64,000 nucleotides of DNA from Thunnus maccoyii. Its lineage: Eukaryota; Chordata; Actinopteri; Scombriformes; Scombridae. Location: positions 5,799,001 to 5,863,000 of the forward strand of contig NC_056535.1 of NCBI RefSeq assembly GCF_910596095.1, written 5' to 3'. A program made the position numbers and the translations under genes. The notes beneath the pieces were generated by a model. That model was not told the origin of the DNA, made no database searches, and worked only from the letters and a program-made list of their open reading frames with translations. This document shows, in pieces, positions 36,471 to 49,642 of the stretch (positions within the stretch are counted from its first letter, which is position 1; each line of letters opens with the position of its first letter).

Positions 36471-39121
36471 GTAAACAAGCTTAAACAGATTTTTAAAAAC
36501 TTAAATATTGCATAAACTGTTTCATTTTATTTATCCTTTTTATCCTTCCTGTAGTCAGACATTACAGGGTAAGGACTTATGGTACAATATCTGCTGCATC
36601 TCATACTTGTGAAAATTACACATCGATGAGGTGGCAGTGAAATGTTCTCCTGCTGAGATTTTGAATCATATTAAACATAATTATAATGATGAGCTTTGAG
36701 GTGAGGATATGCCAAGAGGACATGCACAAATGAAGACAAGGTGTTGACTTCGATCTTGCAAACAATACAGTGAATTGTGTAAAGGTATTCACACACAATG
36801 AAAATGTGAGAAAAAACTTGTTCATGACTATAGATGAATGAGGCAAAATTTTACCAGCAACTAATGAACTATGCGCTGACTAAAACCATTTAAAAATCTG
36901 TGACTAATGCTAAAAAATCATCTGAAAATCCCTGTCAAAATGACTGAATGGTGTAAAACAAAACCAACTCTAACATCTGAGATTAAAAAGGCAACAGTCT
37001 GAACTGGTGCCTGAGCTTGTAACACGTTTCCTCATTGCTCTGAGGCATGATTCATGCTTTACATCCTATAGTCCCAACGGAGCAGCTTCTCTGAAATGAC
37101 TCAGCAACTAAATGCATCTTATTTCAGAAAAGGATGCAAATTTGTTCCAGATGACCTAACAGGTAGAGGTTTTACATCTTAAAAGAATGTTGGAGATGTA
37201 TCTTCGGGGTAAGCAATTAATGATTTATAGACATGCAGAAAGTTTTTGAAATTGATTCGGTGATGCAGTGGAAGCCTGTGCAAGGTGTTCTGAATATGCT
37301 GCAGTTTTGTTAAGGATAGAGATCAATGCTGTTACTACTGATAAAGACATGTATATGTTTTTTTTCTGCTTTAGATATACGTTCTGCTAAACCTGTTATA
37401 TTTTTAAGAGGGTAGAAATATTAAATGTGAAGTGTTTTCATAATTGATGCATATTTTTGTTTTAAGCTGAGCATTTGTATGCACACAGAGATGCATGCTG
37501 TAGACTGCATTAATGCTGTAATGCTTACAAGAATTTGTGAGTATGTTGTCTGATAGTACATATAAGCTATCCATTATTGCTGCTGCTTTACTTTACTTTA
37601 CTTCTCATGGTTGTGTGTGAGTATTCACTTAATGAAATAAAGTTGTGTGATAAAATGTAGTACCTTAACCCTAAACTGCCCAGTCCAGAGACTTCATAGG
37701 CAAACCCATAACCATCTAGTACACTTCAGTAAAGGTCATTATCAATAGTGGTGTTACAATTGCATCTGTCTAACTACCTGCTGTTGTTTGAACATCAGCT
37801 GATAGGGACCCAGCCACCTTCTGTGCCACCTGCACGTCATTTAGATGGGGTTCCTTGCTCTTGCTGGTATGCAACATGGGGCACACCAGCACAGTAAAGA
37901 GCAGTGCACGCACTGACAACACGTGTGGGAGTCTAAGGCTTTCAGCTCAGTATATTTGTGTTCTTGAATTATGCATTTCTATGGTTCCCTACCCACACAC
38001 AGAGCTGGAAGCCCCATTCTCCCTTTTACCCCTTTATCTTTAGCACACCAAACCAAAACTGGAACCACTTTCTACCAAAGAAATAGCTCCTATATGAAAA
38101 CCCTTTGATCGTGTGTTCTGTGGATTATCAGACTATATGGGGATGCTGTTTCTGGAAAGACATTTTGCTGATATATATTTTTTCAAATCTGTGAGCGTCA
38201 CAATATAATAAGCATAAGATTTCATTCACCTCATTCACTTTCTCACCTTAGGAGAAAAAGTGAAGGATTTTTACTTTAACTTTCATTTTGGTCCAAATTT
38301 ATACTTTCAGCACTTCTAAGAATCAGACTTAATAATGTTCTAAAGAGCCAACTAAGGAATAAAAAAATGAGGGGAACTTATAATGGCCTGTATGAACAAG
38401 AGGAATGATTATGGCAAGAAAAACCTATTTCAATGTTCATTTGGGCTTTAAAGTATTTTCTCTTGTAAAATCGAAGAGTACTGTTTGAAAGCACTTATGA
38501 TAAAGCATAAATTTGTTGCTTGTCCGAGTTTGTTTCAACGCTATGGTGAGATTTATAGTTTATTGGAAGTGTTTCAAACTGTACGTTTCGGTTTTTCAAG
38601 ACAAAAAAACAGGATGAGGACTGACTGGTTGGTTGGGCAAATGTACAACCCCATTTCCGTTAATATTAAATAAAAACGAAGACATACGCAAATATTTTAG
38701 AACTACCTACCATAACACAGAGAATGACATATCTGGTTTGTTAAATTTCACTTTCAGCTATTTACAGGTGCAACACCGATCTAGTTTTGATAGACTAGAG
38801 TTAGTGTCAGTGTCTATGAAATATTATTCCTTGTTCCTTAATTTCAGCATTTCTGTCATTACAACACCCAAACGCAGCAAAAAAGTATGGCATTTTTACT
38901 CGACGTTTGCAGTATTTTGAACAGGCATGACACAGTCACCCACTTTCTCATATCGCTTCCGCCGTTTCCTGTCCCCGAGCGTCCTCAAATCACCATCGCA
39001 ACCACAGCCCCATGTACGCGGATGTCACCAATTCAAACACCGGTTAAACCGAAACAACTCCCACAAAGCGGATGTAGTATCTACGTATTCATGTGTTTAC
39101 AGAGGAAGCTGCTAAATGAAC

Positions 39122-42100
39122 ATGGCAGAAAGGGAAGTGGACGCTAGCCGTGATGCTAGTGAGTCAACACATATAAATGATCATTCAGGCGGTTCAGTGT
39201 CGCCGGAATCTCCTGAAGATGAAGGCTCGGACAGCCCCGCACCAACGTACACTCAGGACCTCCGAAGCGTCCTGGTCACCAGCGTTTTAAACCTGGAGAA
39301 GCTCGACGTAGACTTGTACAGGTAGCTGGCTGAAGTCTATCACTTTACTTTGGCTTAATAATGGTGACAGTTCATGAATTAATTCCCTCAGGTCAGATGC
39401 TGTAAATGTTTTGTTCATCTTTTTGCACAGGTGCTTTTCGAGGGCTAAGTTAAATGTTATTGGAAATATTTGTGTCAGTTAGGTAGCTTGCTATTTTTGG
39501 TTCAACAAAATAAAATTAAAAATTAATAGAAATGAACAAGGCCTTTAAATGTGTGCTTGAATTATATAAAATAAGGCCAGACTCATAAATTAAAGCTATT
39601 GTTAAATTGGCAGCACCTACAAACTGTTTTAGCATATTGTCACACAAGTTTTTGCAAGGAGAAAATGGTAAATTTCTTCTATGAAGTCCACCAAATGATT
39701 CACTGTCCTGCTGCTTTGTCCATTACCAGTGGTGGCAAGTAAGAACATTTACACAACTATACATATTTTCAGGCACTGAACTAGATTATTTCCACTTTAT
39801 ACCAACTAACAGTACTGGCATCTGCACATATTTTTGTAAACAATCTGTTAATAGCAACAAGACTTTTCATATCAGTGCATCCCTCACTATTTTGTCTATT
39901 TGACTGCTGCATGTATGCAAATGATATACTGTTGTGTGTATGTTTGCAAATTATGTACAATAATTCATTGTGCAAACAGCAGCGATTTGCATCTGACACA
40001 TCTAGGCTGGCAAAGTGGTACTCAAAAAATGTGTCCAAGGTTGGCAGGTCTGTAATTACCTGAAAATAAGAATTTTCGTGTTTTCATTTCATTATTGTGT
40101 TATCATTTATCTTAGAATGAGCTCTTTATATCTACATAGGGAGCGGCTCCTCTTCCACGGAGCCCGCCATGTTGCACCGCCATGTTTCTACAGTAACCCA
40201 GGACCGACAAACCAAACACTGGTACTAGAGAGGGCTGTACATGTTTTTTGCAAGTTTCGCGCCCACCGTAGGTTCTCCTACACGCTTGGAAGGGGAGGGG
40301 GAAGGGTATTCAGTTGGTTGCAATATGCAGCCTCACCGCTAGATACCACTAAATCCTGCTGTACAAGCCCCAACATCTACACACTGGTCCCTGAAGCGAC
40401 AGTAGTTCCCTATATTCCTTAGTTGAAATATGTTCCAAAGCGTATCCTAATGTGGAGAGGGGTTGTCAACTGGTCTTAACTGGCCTTGAAGCTATTAACT
40501 CGTAATGTGACTACACTGTAAGAGATGCAGGACAAAATCCAAAGCCTTCCTTGTATGCAAAATTGCATTCCAAAGTTCAGCTGAAGCTAGCATTAGCTGC
40601 TACACTGGACATTTGTGAAGCCCATAATCTTCAGTTTTTGTGCACTGCCACTTATACAAATGATGGTAAGAGAATATCAAAAACACTTGTCATAACATCA
40701 GTGCCATTAACTACTGTCTCAAAAAAAAAACAACTCCCATATTCACTTCATAAAGCTAGACTCCATTGTATGGCTGCAGTATTTGATAGCATTAAATTGG
40801 GTGCAGGGGAATCCAATAAACTCAAACACGCTGACCCTCACTGTCAAAGCTACATGAGCATCATCTAGTGAGACTGCATTACATGTATTTCAGTTGTGTC
40901 TCTATGTTTCTCCAGAGGGACTCACCACTGGGTGCCCCGCAGTCAGCGTTTGTTTGGGGGTCAAATAGTCGGCCAGGCCCTGGTGGCTGCAGCCAAATCT
41001 GTCGACGATAATCTCTATGCACACTCTCTCCACTGCTACTTTGTACGAGCAGGTAAGATGAAGCATGATTTACAGTGTTGGCCAGAGCTAGTGCAACCCA
41101 AATATTAAAAATGAAACTCATTGTTATTGCAATGTAATGATCTTTGTTTGAAGTAATGGAACTAGAGAAAAACAGTAGTTACAGTTATGGTGACCCTTGT
41201 GGTTTTTCTTACAGTTAGCTTTATCAGCTTTTGTGAACTGCATCATGAATACCGAAAAAAAAATCTCAGTTGAAAGAGGAATACACAAATACAGACACTA
41301 TAAACAGTCCATCATCTACCATAATTGGCCAAAGAGTGTCCCAGTTGCTGTTTGCCCACAGCTGTCTTTTGTTTTTATTATTTTTCAGGGGATCCTAAGG
41401 TTCCAGTGCTGTACCAGGTGGACCGCACAAGAGATGGTCGCAGTTTCACGGTACGCTCTGTGAAGGCCATCCAGCATGGAAAACCTATACTGATCTGCCA
41501 AGCGTCCTTCCACATGCTGCAGCCAAGTCCCCTGCAGCACCAGTTCACCATGCCAGTGGTGCCTCAGCCTGAAGACCTCCTCACTGTAGAACAGCTTATC
41601 CAGCTTTATCTCAGGTACAAAAGTACTAACACAACAAGGTATTTGTGTGCTTTGTATACTTAGTGGGTTAGATTAAAGGTTAATACATTGGGGTAACACA
41701 AAAAGAAAGGACCATTACAGAATTTGAAAGTGATTTTGATATTGTTTGTCAGTTCACCTCCATCACACAAATAACATTTTCACAGTTGCCTCTGAGATTC
41801 AAATCATGCTTGGGTAGTTTTGGTTTTATCTGCAGGTGTTTTTTTTTTTTTAGATATCCACATTTTACTTTTCTCCCATCACCCCAATACAATGGAGGTG
41901 AATGGAATTTTGTTTGCTTCACAGTGTTTCTTTCCAGAAATAATGTTCTAGTTGAACAGTGCACTGGAACTTTTTTCTACCAAAGAAATGGGAAAAATTG
42001 CAAAAACACAAGTAGTTAAATAAATGGAAAGATGTAGAATAAGTACAATAACTGTAACATACATACAGAGTGCAGTTTACTACACTGTGTATTTGTCATT

Positions 42101-44059
42101 TAAGATCTTCATTGAGCTACTACAGCACAGCCATGTAGAGACACCAATTTACACATTACTTAAGTGTTTACTAGATAAGAGATTTCTTAAGTTTTAATGG
42201 TGTCACTTGATTTAGTAAATATCTATTTTGAAATTCATGATCTGTATTCCTTTTCATTATTTTACAGTAAACCAGACGTGGAGGAGAATGCAAAACATGG
42301 CCTTAACAAACTGCTGGCTAATGAGGTCCCCATTGAAATAAAGCCAGTCAACCCAGAACAACTTTACAGGCCTGCTGCAACTGAGCCGAAGAAGCTGTTT
42401 TGGGTGCGAGCGCGAGGATATATTGGTAAAATACATTTGATGAAACTTCAGCACATATGTCCACATACTACATTGAATAGCATTTGATGCTACACTGTAT
42501 GATCATAGGATATCCCTGTAAAATGAATAACAAGATTTATAAAAACCTTTTTGCCCTTTCTTGATGTCAAATGAAACAGTATGCTCAAATTGTTAAAGTG
42601 TACCGTATCACTGCTGCAGCTAAAACTCAGATACTGCAAATAACACTATGATATATATATATATATTAGGGGTGTGTCCAAATACAAATACATTATTCGG
42701 CAAAGCACAGATAATGGGTTTTTTACAAATATTTGTTTCATACAAATATTTAGGTCAGTAGTCAGCGCAGTCTTCTATGATCTGGGAGACTCCAATTCAA
42801 GACCCAGTGTGGGGACCTCCTTCATAAGGGAGTTTATTTATGAACACTTATTGTAACACTTTAATTTTCTAAAATTAAAAGAGTAATAAAAACAAAAACA
42901 GGATTTTTAAGCCTCTTTCCACTTTCATTTGAATACAAATGATTTTGCTGCCTCAACAAATACAGATACAAATACAAATACTATATATATATATATATAT
43001 ATATATACAGTCTATAGAAATAGAGCAAATTGGGAGGTTGTAAGCAAACAGTTTCAGTGCCATGCATATATAAAAATATAGCAATATGAAAATAAATGAG
43101 AATGTCAACACAAGTAAAATATGAGATGTATAAGCAAGATTTGATGCATTTTATTTGTGTGTTTGTGTAGGTGAAGGCAACATGAAGCTGCATTGCTGTG
43201 TTGCGGCTTATGTATCCGACTTTGCGTTTCTGGGCACTGCACTGCTGCCTTTTCCCAACTACAAAGCCCAGTTCACTGCCTCACTGGACCACGCCATGTG
43301 GTTCCACAGCACTTTCCGCAGTGATGAGTGGATGTTGTATGAGTGTGAGAGCCCGTGGGCAGGTTAGTATGTCGTTCACTTCCCATCTGCTGTACTTCGA
43401 TTGTTCTCTCTGTCACAGAAAGTACTTACAAAGTAATGGGGGTCACGCATACTGTATGCACATGCAGTTATTTATATAATGTTTTGTTCGCTGATTAATT
43501 CAGCCACAGATGCTTTCACAGTGGTTTGTTGTTCACTGTCATTTTTGATGTAGGCGATTCATCTGGAATTTTGATTAAACATACAATTTTGATCATTTGC
43601 TAGAAAATAACCTTAAGAATATTGAGGATTTTCAATTGTTAGTGTGAATGCATTAATCATGAAATATTAATGACAATGAAAATCTTTTTTCCAATTTACA
43701 AATTGGATTACCCAAATCTCTGTATTTGTGCGATTGGTTTTAACTTTTAAACATATTTTTGTGCCTCTTGACTTTTATTTACTTCATACTGACAGATCTT
43801 TGTATATTTCTGAATATTTTGTGTTTTTCTACACTACTTTTGTGGCTTATCATCTGTGAGCCATTTCAAAGCTTGGACACAAATGACACTTTGGTGCATC
43901 CTGTTTTAACCTAACATGTTGTGTTTATTGTGTCTTACAGGGAGCAGTAGGGGACTGGTTCAAGGGCGACTGTGGAGAAGAGACGGGGTGCTGGCTGCCT
44001 CGTGTTCCCAGGAGGGCGTCCTGAGAGTGAAACCAGTCCCAGAGCCCAGCAAACTATAG
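39122..44059 (+). CDS. acot8: acot8, peroxisomal acyl-CoA thioesterase 8 (complete, six exons)
   Basis: ACOT8 hydrolyses acyl-CoA esters to free acid and CoA in peroxisomes, and acts in bile-acid and dicarboxylic/branched fatty acid metabolism. Exons: 39122-39321, 40916-41052, 41389-41614, 42268-42425, 43171-43362, 43941-44059, all GT-AG and phase-consistent, giving 343 residues (human about 319, the excess being at the N-terminus). Family motifs are LRSVLVTSVLNLE, RLFGGQIVGQALVAAAKSV, HSLHCYFVRAGD, VRSVKAIQHGKPI, NEVPIEIKPVNP, FWVRARGYIGEG, SLDHAMWFH and ECESPWAG. Together these give the two hotdog domains of the TesB/ACOT8 family. Asp280 (SLDH), Ser301 (ESP) and Gln328 (SQEG) match the family's catalytic positions by motif. 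The protein ends Ser-Lys-Leu, a canonical type 1 peroxisomal targeting signal. Two in-frame ATGs lie at 39116 and 39122. The second has the better context (aacATGg) and was chosen. Confidence 0.96.
40135..40400. repeat. Dispersed repeat in acot8 intron 1
   Basis: Text such as ggagcggctcctcttccacg, gccatgtttctacagtaacc, ccaaacactggtactagaga, ctcctacacgcttggaaggg and ctacacactggtccct belongs to a repeat I recognise as common in perch-like fish genomes. It has an open frame of 135 codons by chance and no gene features. Confidence 0.55.
42981..43007. repeat. (TA)n microsatellite
   Basis: About 26 bp of TA repeats in acot8 intron 4. A shorter one lies at about 42650-42667. Confidence 0.9.
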
Positions 44060-44207
44060 GCACATTCCTAAGCTCTTTCTAAGATGTATCATGTGTATAC
44101 TCTAATCATAGAGATAATATTTAATTTTAAGACACAAAAATAGTAATATAACATGAGTTCATGATTGTTTTATTATGAACATGCAAACTTCTAATTTATT
44201 TCCTGAC

Positions 44208-44213
44208 AATAAA
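44208..44213 (+). terminator. acot8 poly(A) signal
   Basis: AATAAA about 150 bp after the acot8 stop codon, with no better candidate between them. An aaataaatg follows 15 bp later. Confidence 0.6.
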
Positions 44214-46576
44214 TAATACAGCGGAAATAAATGTTGTCATTTGTTTTGTCATTTGTTAGATGAGATGTGCATATACGTTCCTCATAGCCACTAATTACAC
44301 AAAATGGTTTCAACTACTTTGCATACAACTACTTCATTCATGATAATTTTTTAAATCTAATAATGATAAAACCAATTACACTGCAAAAACTCATTTTATA
44401 GTGCCACAGTTTTAACATGCCACCTATCATCATGGTGAAATAAGAAAATATGAAGTTTGTTTTATTTTTAGAAAGCCATCACACAAATGCAATGTCAAAA
44501 TTGACAGTAGTAGTATTAGTAGTAGTAGGCTAACAGCAAAAAGACATGACTAAAAAGCCATGCACTGTAAAATGGAATTGTAAATGTCTTGAGTTCCACA
44601 AAATAGAAACAAAGATGGCATAAAATGTGTATGACTGTCTAGCACATGCAACTGCTAAGACATGTCACAAGGGGTTTTCTCAATGTGAGGTACAGAGCTG
44701 CCTGTTAAAAAGGAATAAAGCAGACGAATGAAATACAGAGCAGGACAGCCAGAGAATGGAACAGCCTGATCCACCAGCGGAAAATGGAGTAATTGTAACC
44801 ATTTTACAGCAGGACAGCCTGATCCACTAGGAGGGAATGAAATAAGTAATATATTAAATTTTTGGAGCAGATCAGGATGAAAATGTACAGATAGATCTAC
44901 CTGCAACATTAACCATAGCTATACTCTTTGCCACTGCAGCTGCGGGGGAGGGCTGGCATGTAAAAGAGTAGTTTAGAAAAAAAGAAAAGTGCATAATTTC
45001 CACTGGGCTCAACTAACTTCAGTTTTTTCCCCTCAAAGTTAATCATCTGAATCAGATATGATGAATATGATAATTCACGTTTTTTTTTTTCCAAGTTCCA
45101 ATGAGTGACACCAGTGCTCATGTGACATGTCCTACCTCACAGTGTGGTTATTGGACATCTGTTGCCATTGTTTACCTTTTGGGAATCATTATTGTAAAGA
45201 TGGAAAATGTGCACAACCAACTAGCCTGAATCTGACATTCAAGTATGTTCTGCCTGGCATCAGGTAGAAAAAAAGCTTTTATACTGTGAAAAAGATTTGT
45301 GTTAATCCCATTAGTAACATTGATTAAAGAAAAGATCAAACGTGAGGTCACAATGTATTAAGCTTGCAGTCAAAATTAACAAAGTGCTTGATGTTTAAAT
45401 TTGGAAGTGTCCACTGAGGGCAGAGTGGGGAGTTCAATGAAGGGAAAGATGACTGCCTGACCTGATTGGCCCAATGTGTGTGTGATTTTTGCAATTTGAC
45501 CATTGTTTGACATAACCAGAAACCATGATGACAGCATCAGTTGTCAACAGTCTTGCAACAGTTTTACTGTTGCAAGACATGTCACAGAGGACCAAGCCAA
45601 CACCGGTTTCAGCCATTGATTTGGCTTCCTGTACTCTTTAGTAAAACAAAGAGTTTTTGGTAGGTGTCATCTTTGTCTTAATGAGTTACAAATGGAGAGT
45701 GTGCAAAACAAGGAACACTGACTGAAAAGTAAGACAAAATCCAAATTTTGCTAAATTGGGAGATGTCTTCTGGCTTTTCAGCAATTTGGAATATATTAGT
45801 TAACATTACTTAAATCTAAAGCAAAGCTAGATTTAAGGAAACAATGTTGGTATTACTGCTTTAAAGAAGAATAAGAAGCATATTTTCATTCGAACAGTTA
45901 GAGAATCAGCTTTTCTAAGAGGGAGAGTCGCAAGTTCTCTGCATCTAAAATATCTCATTTAATAATAAAACATCAAACATTGTACAGTAAATCTAGAAAA
46001 TGAGGCATCAGGTTTTGTCTCATAAGCACACAAAACTATATGTTGGTTTTCTGGTTCCTACATTTTAGCAAAGTTAAATCTTTAAAAGTTCCTTAAAGGC
46101 TAAAGTTGCAGAAATTACTATGGTTGCTGTACATGGGGGAAAAAAACGCTAATACACACAAATTAAAGCAAGACATGCTGTCTAATCCCTAATTAAGTGT
46201 TTTTTAATCCTGGTCCACAGGGCACAGAGTGCTGCTGATTGTCCAGGTGTTAAAGAACATTCACCTTACATGCCCAATTTAAATGATCTCTTACTGCAAA
46301 GCTATAATGATAAGCAACAGGGTTCCATGTGTAGAGGATCTGGACTGAAAACAATTGCTGTCTTTAATCACAGACTCCTTTATCCCCTCCAAAACTTGAC
46401 AGAGCTCGACAGTAGTCACCAGTCTGTAGATAAAGTTAAGGCACTAAAAAAACCCTATAGATAAAGAGGTCCAGCCTGTAATGGTTTCATAGGTTGTTAA
46501 TGCTAGTTCGGAGTCCTCTTCTTTCTTAAATCCTTTGTCTCTAAATTAAATTTGAATCTACCTATCTTCTTTGAAG
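44214..46576. other. Intergenic stretch without recognised gene
   Basis: AT-rich sequence with no supported exon. A small internal duplication of cagcctgatccac occurs near 44760 and 44815. The expected first (RRM1) exon of the srsf6-like relic was looked for here and not found. Confidence 0.6.
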
Positions 46577-47245
46577 GTAGCAGCTACAGCAGGAATCACT
46601 CTGGCAGGGACAAGTACAGGCCATTTATACACACTGAACACTGCCCCACTGTGGAGAACCTGTCCAGCAGGTGCAGCTGGCAAGACTGTAATGTGAGAGA
46701 TGATGTATGGCCTTCATGATTTATCAGCATACAGACTCCAAACCAACACGTTCCAGTGGTTTTAAACAAGTGAACATCTAAGTAAACAGTGTAGGAATTG
46801 TTTCCCAAATGAAATATCTACTAGTCGCCCTGCAACGTGCAACATGACAGTGATCCTAAACATACAGCCGAAGCAACCAAGGAGTTCTGCAGCAGCAAAA
46901 AGTAAAGTATTCTTGGTCAAATCAGTCAACAGATGTGAATACAACTAATCATGTGTTTCTTCATAGGATTTTATGCAGAATCTGGGTGGCACTGATGTTA
47001 ATGGAAGGAAGATTTGTGTGGTAGAAGACAAACATTGGCAACATTGCTCTTATTCTGGGAGCTGATCCAGCTAGATGTGGCTGAAATGTTCATACCCTTA
47101 TGTTACCTACTTGTGTACATTGTGTGTGCATTTGCTCTTACATTTAAGGTTATGTTTAACCCACAGGTCTTGCAGCAGGCAGCGCTCTCGCAGCTGCAGC
47201 AGAAGTAGGACTTCTCGCAGCCGTTCCAGGTCTTGCTCACCGTAA
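46577..47245 (+). pseudogene. srsf6-like splicing factor gene relic
   Basis: SRSF4/5/6 proteins have two RNA-recognition motifs and an Arg/Ser-rich tail. Three exon relics remain in the right order, each with a splice site. At 46577-46692 the frame reads [18 protein letters not shown] then [13 protein letters not shown], matching the family's SGRDKYGPP...[14 protein letters not shown] linker and start of RRM2, and is followed by GTGAGA. From 46967 after a TTCATAG acceptor, DFMQ is followed directly by GGTDVNGRKICVVEDK. This is the start and end of the RRM2 core, with about 35 residues deleted, then stops. At 47167-47245 after CACAG, the frame gives SCSRQRSRSCSRSRT and SRSRSRSCSP before TAA, the RS tail. 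RRM1 is missing. Because introns remain, it is not a processed copy but a decayed gene. Human SRSF6 lies close to IFT52 and MYBL2, so srsf6 fits best. Confidence 0.82.
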
Positions 47246-49012
47246 CCTTCTCTCACCACTTATTCATATGCATATTCATTCATATCTTACCCCTCAAATG
47301 ACATTTCAACTGCTTCCATCTCTTATGCTTTAGATGACAATTCAACTGCTTCCAGTTCTAACACGCCAAACTGACATTTCAGCTGTTTTTGTCTCCTACT
47401 CTTCGAGTCACATTTCAGTGTGTTTCAATGCTTACACTTGATATATCTGTCTAGTACAAGACTGTTTGTGTGATACAGCAATCTGGCGTCTGGAAACCAG
47501 AGCCAGTCAGAGATGATGCTCATTTGTACATAACAACAGTTTGGCAGACAGATCAGGAGCATATTCACATGAATATTGAGTGTTGTGTGTAGGTGTTTCA
47601 GTTTGCCATTGCACCACACTGAAGGAGAGATCTTTCAATTGAACCTGCCTCAGTAGCCCTGTTTTATGTGTGTTTAGGCACAGTGATAAATGAATGACTT
47701 CTAGCAATGTTTTTGCATTCATTTACCATAAATTACATAGAGCATATTTTACATATTTGTCCTAATACTAAAACCCCCCAAAACTTGATATTGTCCTTTA
47801 ACAGAGTATGAAGTAGGGATTTTGCCACATGATGGTTGTAAAATAAAGAGACTGGTCTGGCTAGACACGATAACAGGGGTCCCCCCCCCGTATTAAACAT
47901 GGAATCAAAACCAATAGTTAAGCTAACTTTTATTGTTGCCTGTTACATAAAACCATTAAATTAAATATGTATTTTGCTCCAAATCACTCCAGGACTCCCA
48001 CAGATTCAAAGCTTATGAGAAGTGTTTGGACAGCTAATCAAATGAAACATGATCTTTTAACTGGTACATCTCCACAAGGGGCACTGAATGGGGAATTTGA
48101 ATGATTCAGCATGCCCAGAGCTGGACAGGGGGCCTGGAAGATGCCAGGGATTATAGAGTTTCACAGCTCTGACAAAGCTATTTTCAGGGGGGACAGAACT
48201 TCTAATAACTACTTTGGAAGGTTAGCCTTGTACACAAGAAGGTTTGATCATTAAATTGTTTGCAACATAATTGAAAGGGATGGAAAACAGAAACAATCAA
48301 TATCTTGGGCCAAAGAGGGCTTCAATTGGGGTCGTAGATTATGGCCTAATTTTCACTTTTTGTTAAGGACTCTGGTTACTTGGATTTAAAAGGGCATTTT
48401 TGGTGACACCGGTTTAAGTTTGAGTCCCTTTACACCTTAAAATACGTTTCGTATCCAGATTGTATCAAGATATGATATAACCTGATTACATTTACACCTG
48501 GTATTAATATGTGTCTCCAGTGTCCACATTGAGATCCGATTAAGATGTGATTGCTCTGTCCAGCTCAAACAATCAAATGTCACATCCTCCTCATCCCTTC
48601 ACCAGGGCAAAACACGGGACGATCACCCAGCACTCCATCCAGCTCATTAAAAAAGGCACAAGTCACCCTGCCCCTGCCACTTTTGTTATTGTTGTCCCTT
48701 GTTTTTTCCCTGTACGACTTTTGGGACCACCTCCTTCACCACCTCCTGTAGGCCAAGCAGTTTGGAGCTGTGAGACAATTGCTGCTGCTCTGTCAGGCTG
48801 CTGGCGTACTGATTAGCCTGGCTGATGATCTTGGGATGTCTGTAGGTTACAGTCATTCAACATTTGTTTTAAAAACACTTCAGAACACCACAGAGACATC
48901 ACAACCATTGTACTGTAACTGGTAATAAATTTGTGTCAAATAAGACACACTAATACTGAGGAGGGATGGTCTGTGTAGAGTTGAGGAGCCTTCTGGCTTC
49001 ATACTCAACATC
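47246..49012. other. Intergenic stretch without recognised gene
   Basis: No supported exon. A C9 run lies at about 47881-47889. The segment 48430-48560 has transposon-like text (ctttacaccttaaaa and ttacatttacacctggta), but no matching opposite end was found. Confidence 0.5.
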
Positions 49013-49642
49013 TCACATCTTCATGCTGGTGTTCACCTCAAACACCTGAAATAAGGAATGAGACATGATGATCAGATTTGACGTATTTAACTCAAAACTA
49101 CTACTGTGAATTCTTTCCAGGATTCTGGTCTTACCAGCCTGAGAAAAGGCTCGACATCAGAGTCAAAATCCTCTAGTTCAAACTCCCAGAGCCTTCAAAC
49201 AGAAAGAAAACACAAGCTTCATCATTACTGTTCCTCTCTTCCTCATAAGAGACAGATTGGTGAGACAGGAGCAGAGTTCAGGTCAAGTGTACTGCTGGAC
49301 TGTGTGTATGTGTGCATGTGTGTGTCTGTGTCAGTAACTCACTTCACTCTCAGTGTGCTCTTGCTCTCCTCTACCAGCAGGTCACTCATGTCTTCAGCAG
49401 TCACAGCAGATGGGAGCTGTTTTCTCTGCTGAAGTCTCAACAGTTCAGCCACCAGTGCAATCTAAAGACCATACAAGAGATCACATGTCTTCATGCTGAA
49501 GTTCAAGACACAATTTATGAGATTTTACCCGGTCTTTTATATTAGTGTGGTCATTATATTGGGTCTTACCTGACAATTATAAGAGCCGGTATGCCAGACA
49601 ACTTGCTGACCCCCGCTCATATATGGGTGTGTCAAACAACAC
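49013..49642 (-). CDS. Unidentified minus-strand gene, four 3' exons (5' part not resolved)
   Basis: Four putative exons join in frame with good GT-AG borders: 49642-49570, 49461-49343, 49192-49135, and 49045-49013 ending in TGA. Pieces of the product are YMSGGQQVVWHTGSYNC, IALVAELLRLQQRKQLPSAV, EDMSDLLVEESKSTLRVKLW, EFELEDFDSDVEPFLRLV and the C-terminus FEVNTSMKM. I do not recognise the family. A possible further exon lies at about 49738-49810 on the same strand, but its frame is ambiguous: an alternative frame reads IPWGFIEGSGGMYRSIR there and then hits a stop in the next exon. The gene is head-to-head with ift52, and an X-box lies between them, which hints at a cilium-linked role (inference). 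Decay into a pseudogene cannot be excluded. Confidence 0.5.

Larger units (their letters stand above)
32931..39121. other. Intergenic region between divergent phactr3 and acot8
   Basis: No supported coding exon was seen. It holds a T8G12 homopolymer at 33158-33177, a (GA)n plus long (GT)n array at 34211-34333, a hairpin at 34025-34079, the end of a hAT-like copy ending at 35603 and a gttagc-type repeat at 36100-36470. The two genes point away from each other, so promoters are expected at both ends. Confidence 0.7.

Noticed and set aside
40015-40422. 135-codon plus-strand frame in acot8 intron 1
   Set aside because: It runs through a dispersed repeat and matches no protein; it has no start or splice context.
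46200-46576. Search for the RRM1 exon of the srsf6-like relic
   Set aside because: No RRM1 motif (such as RNP1-like YGFVEF) was found in any frame.
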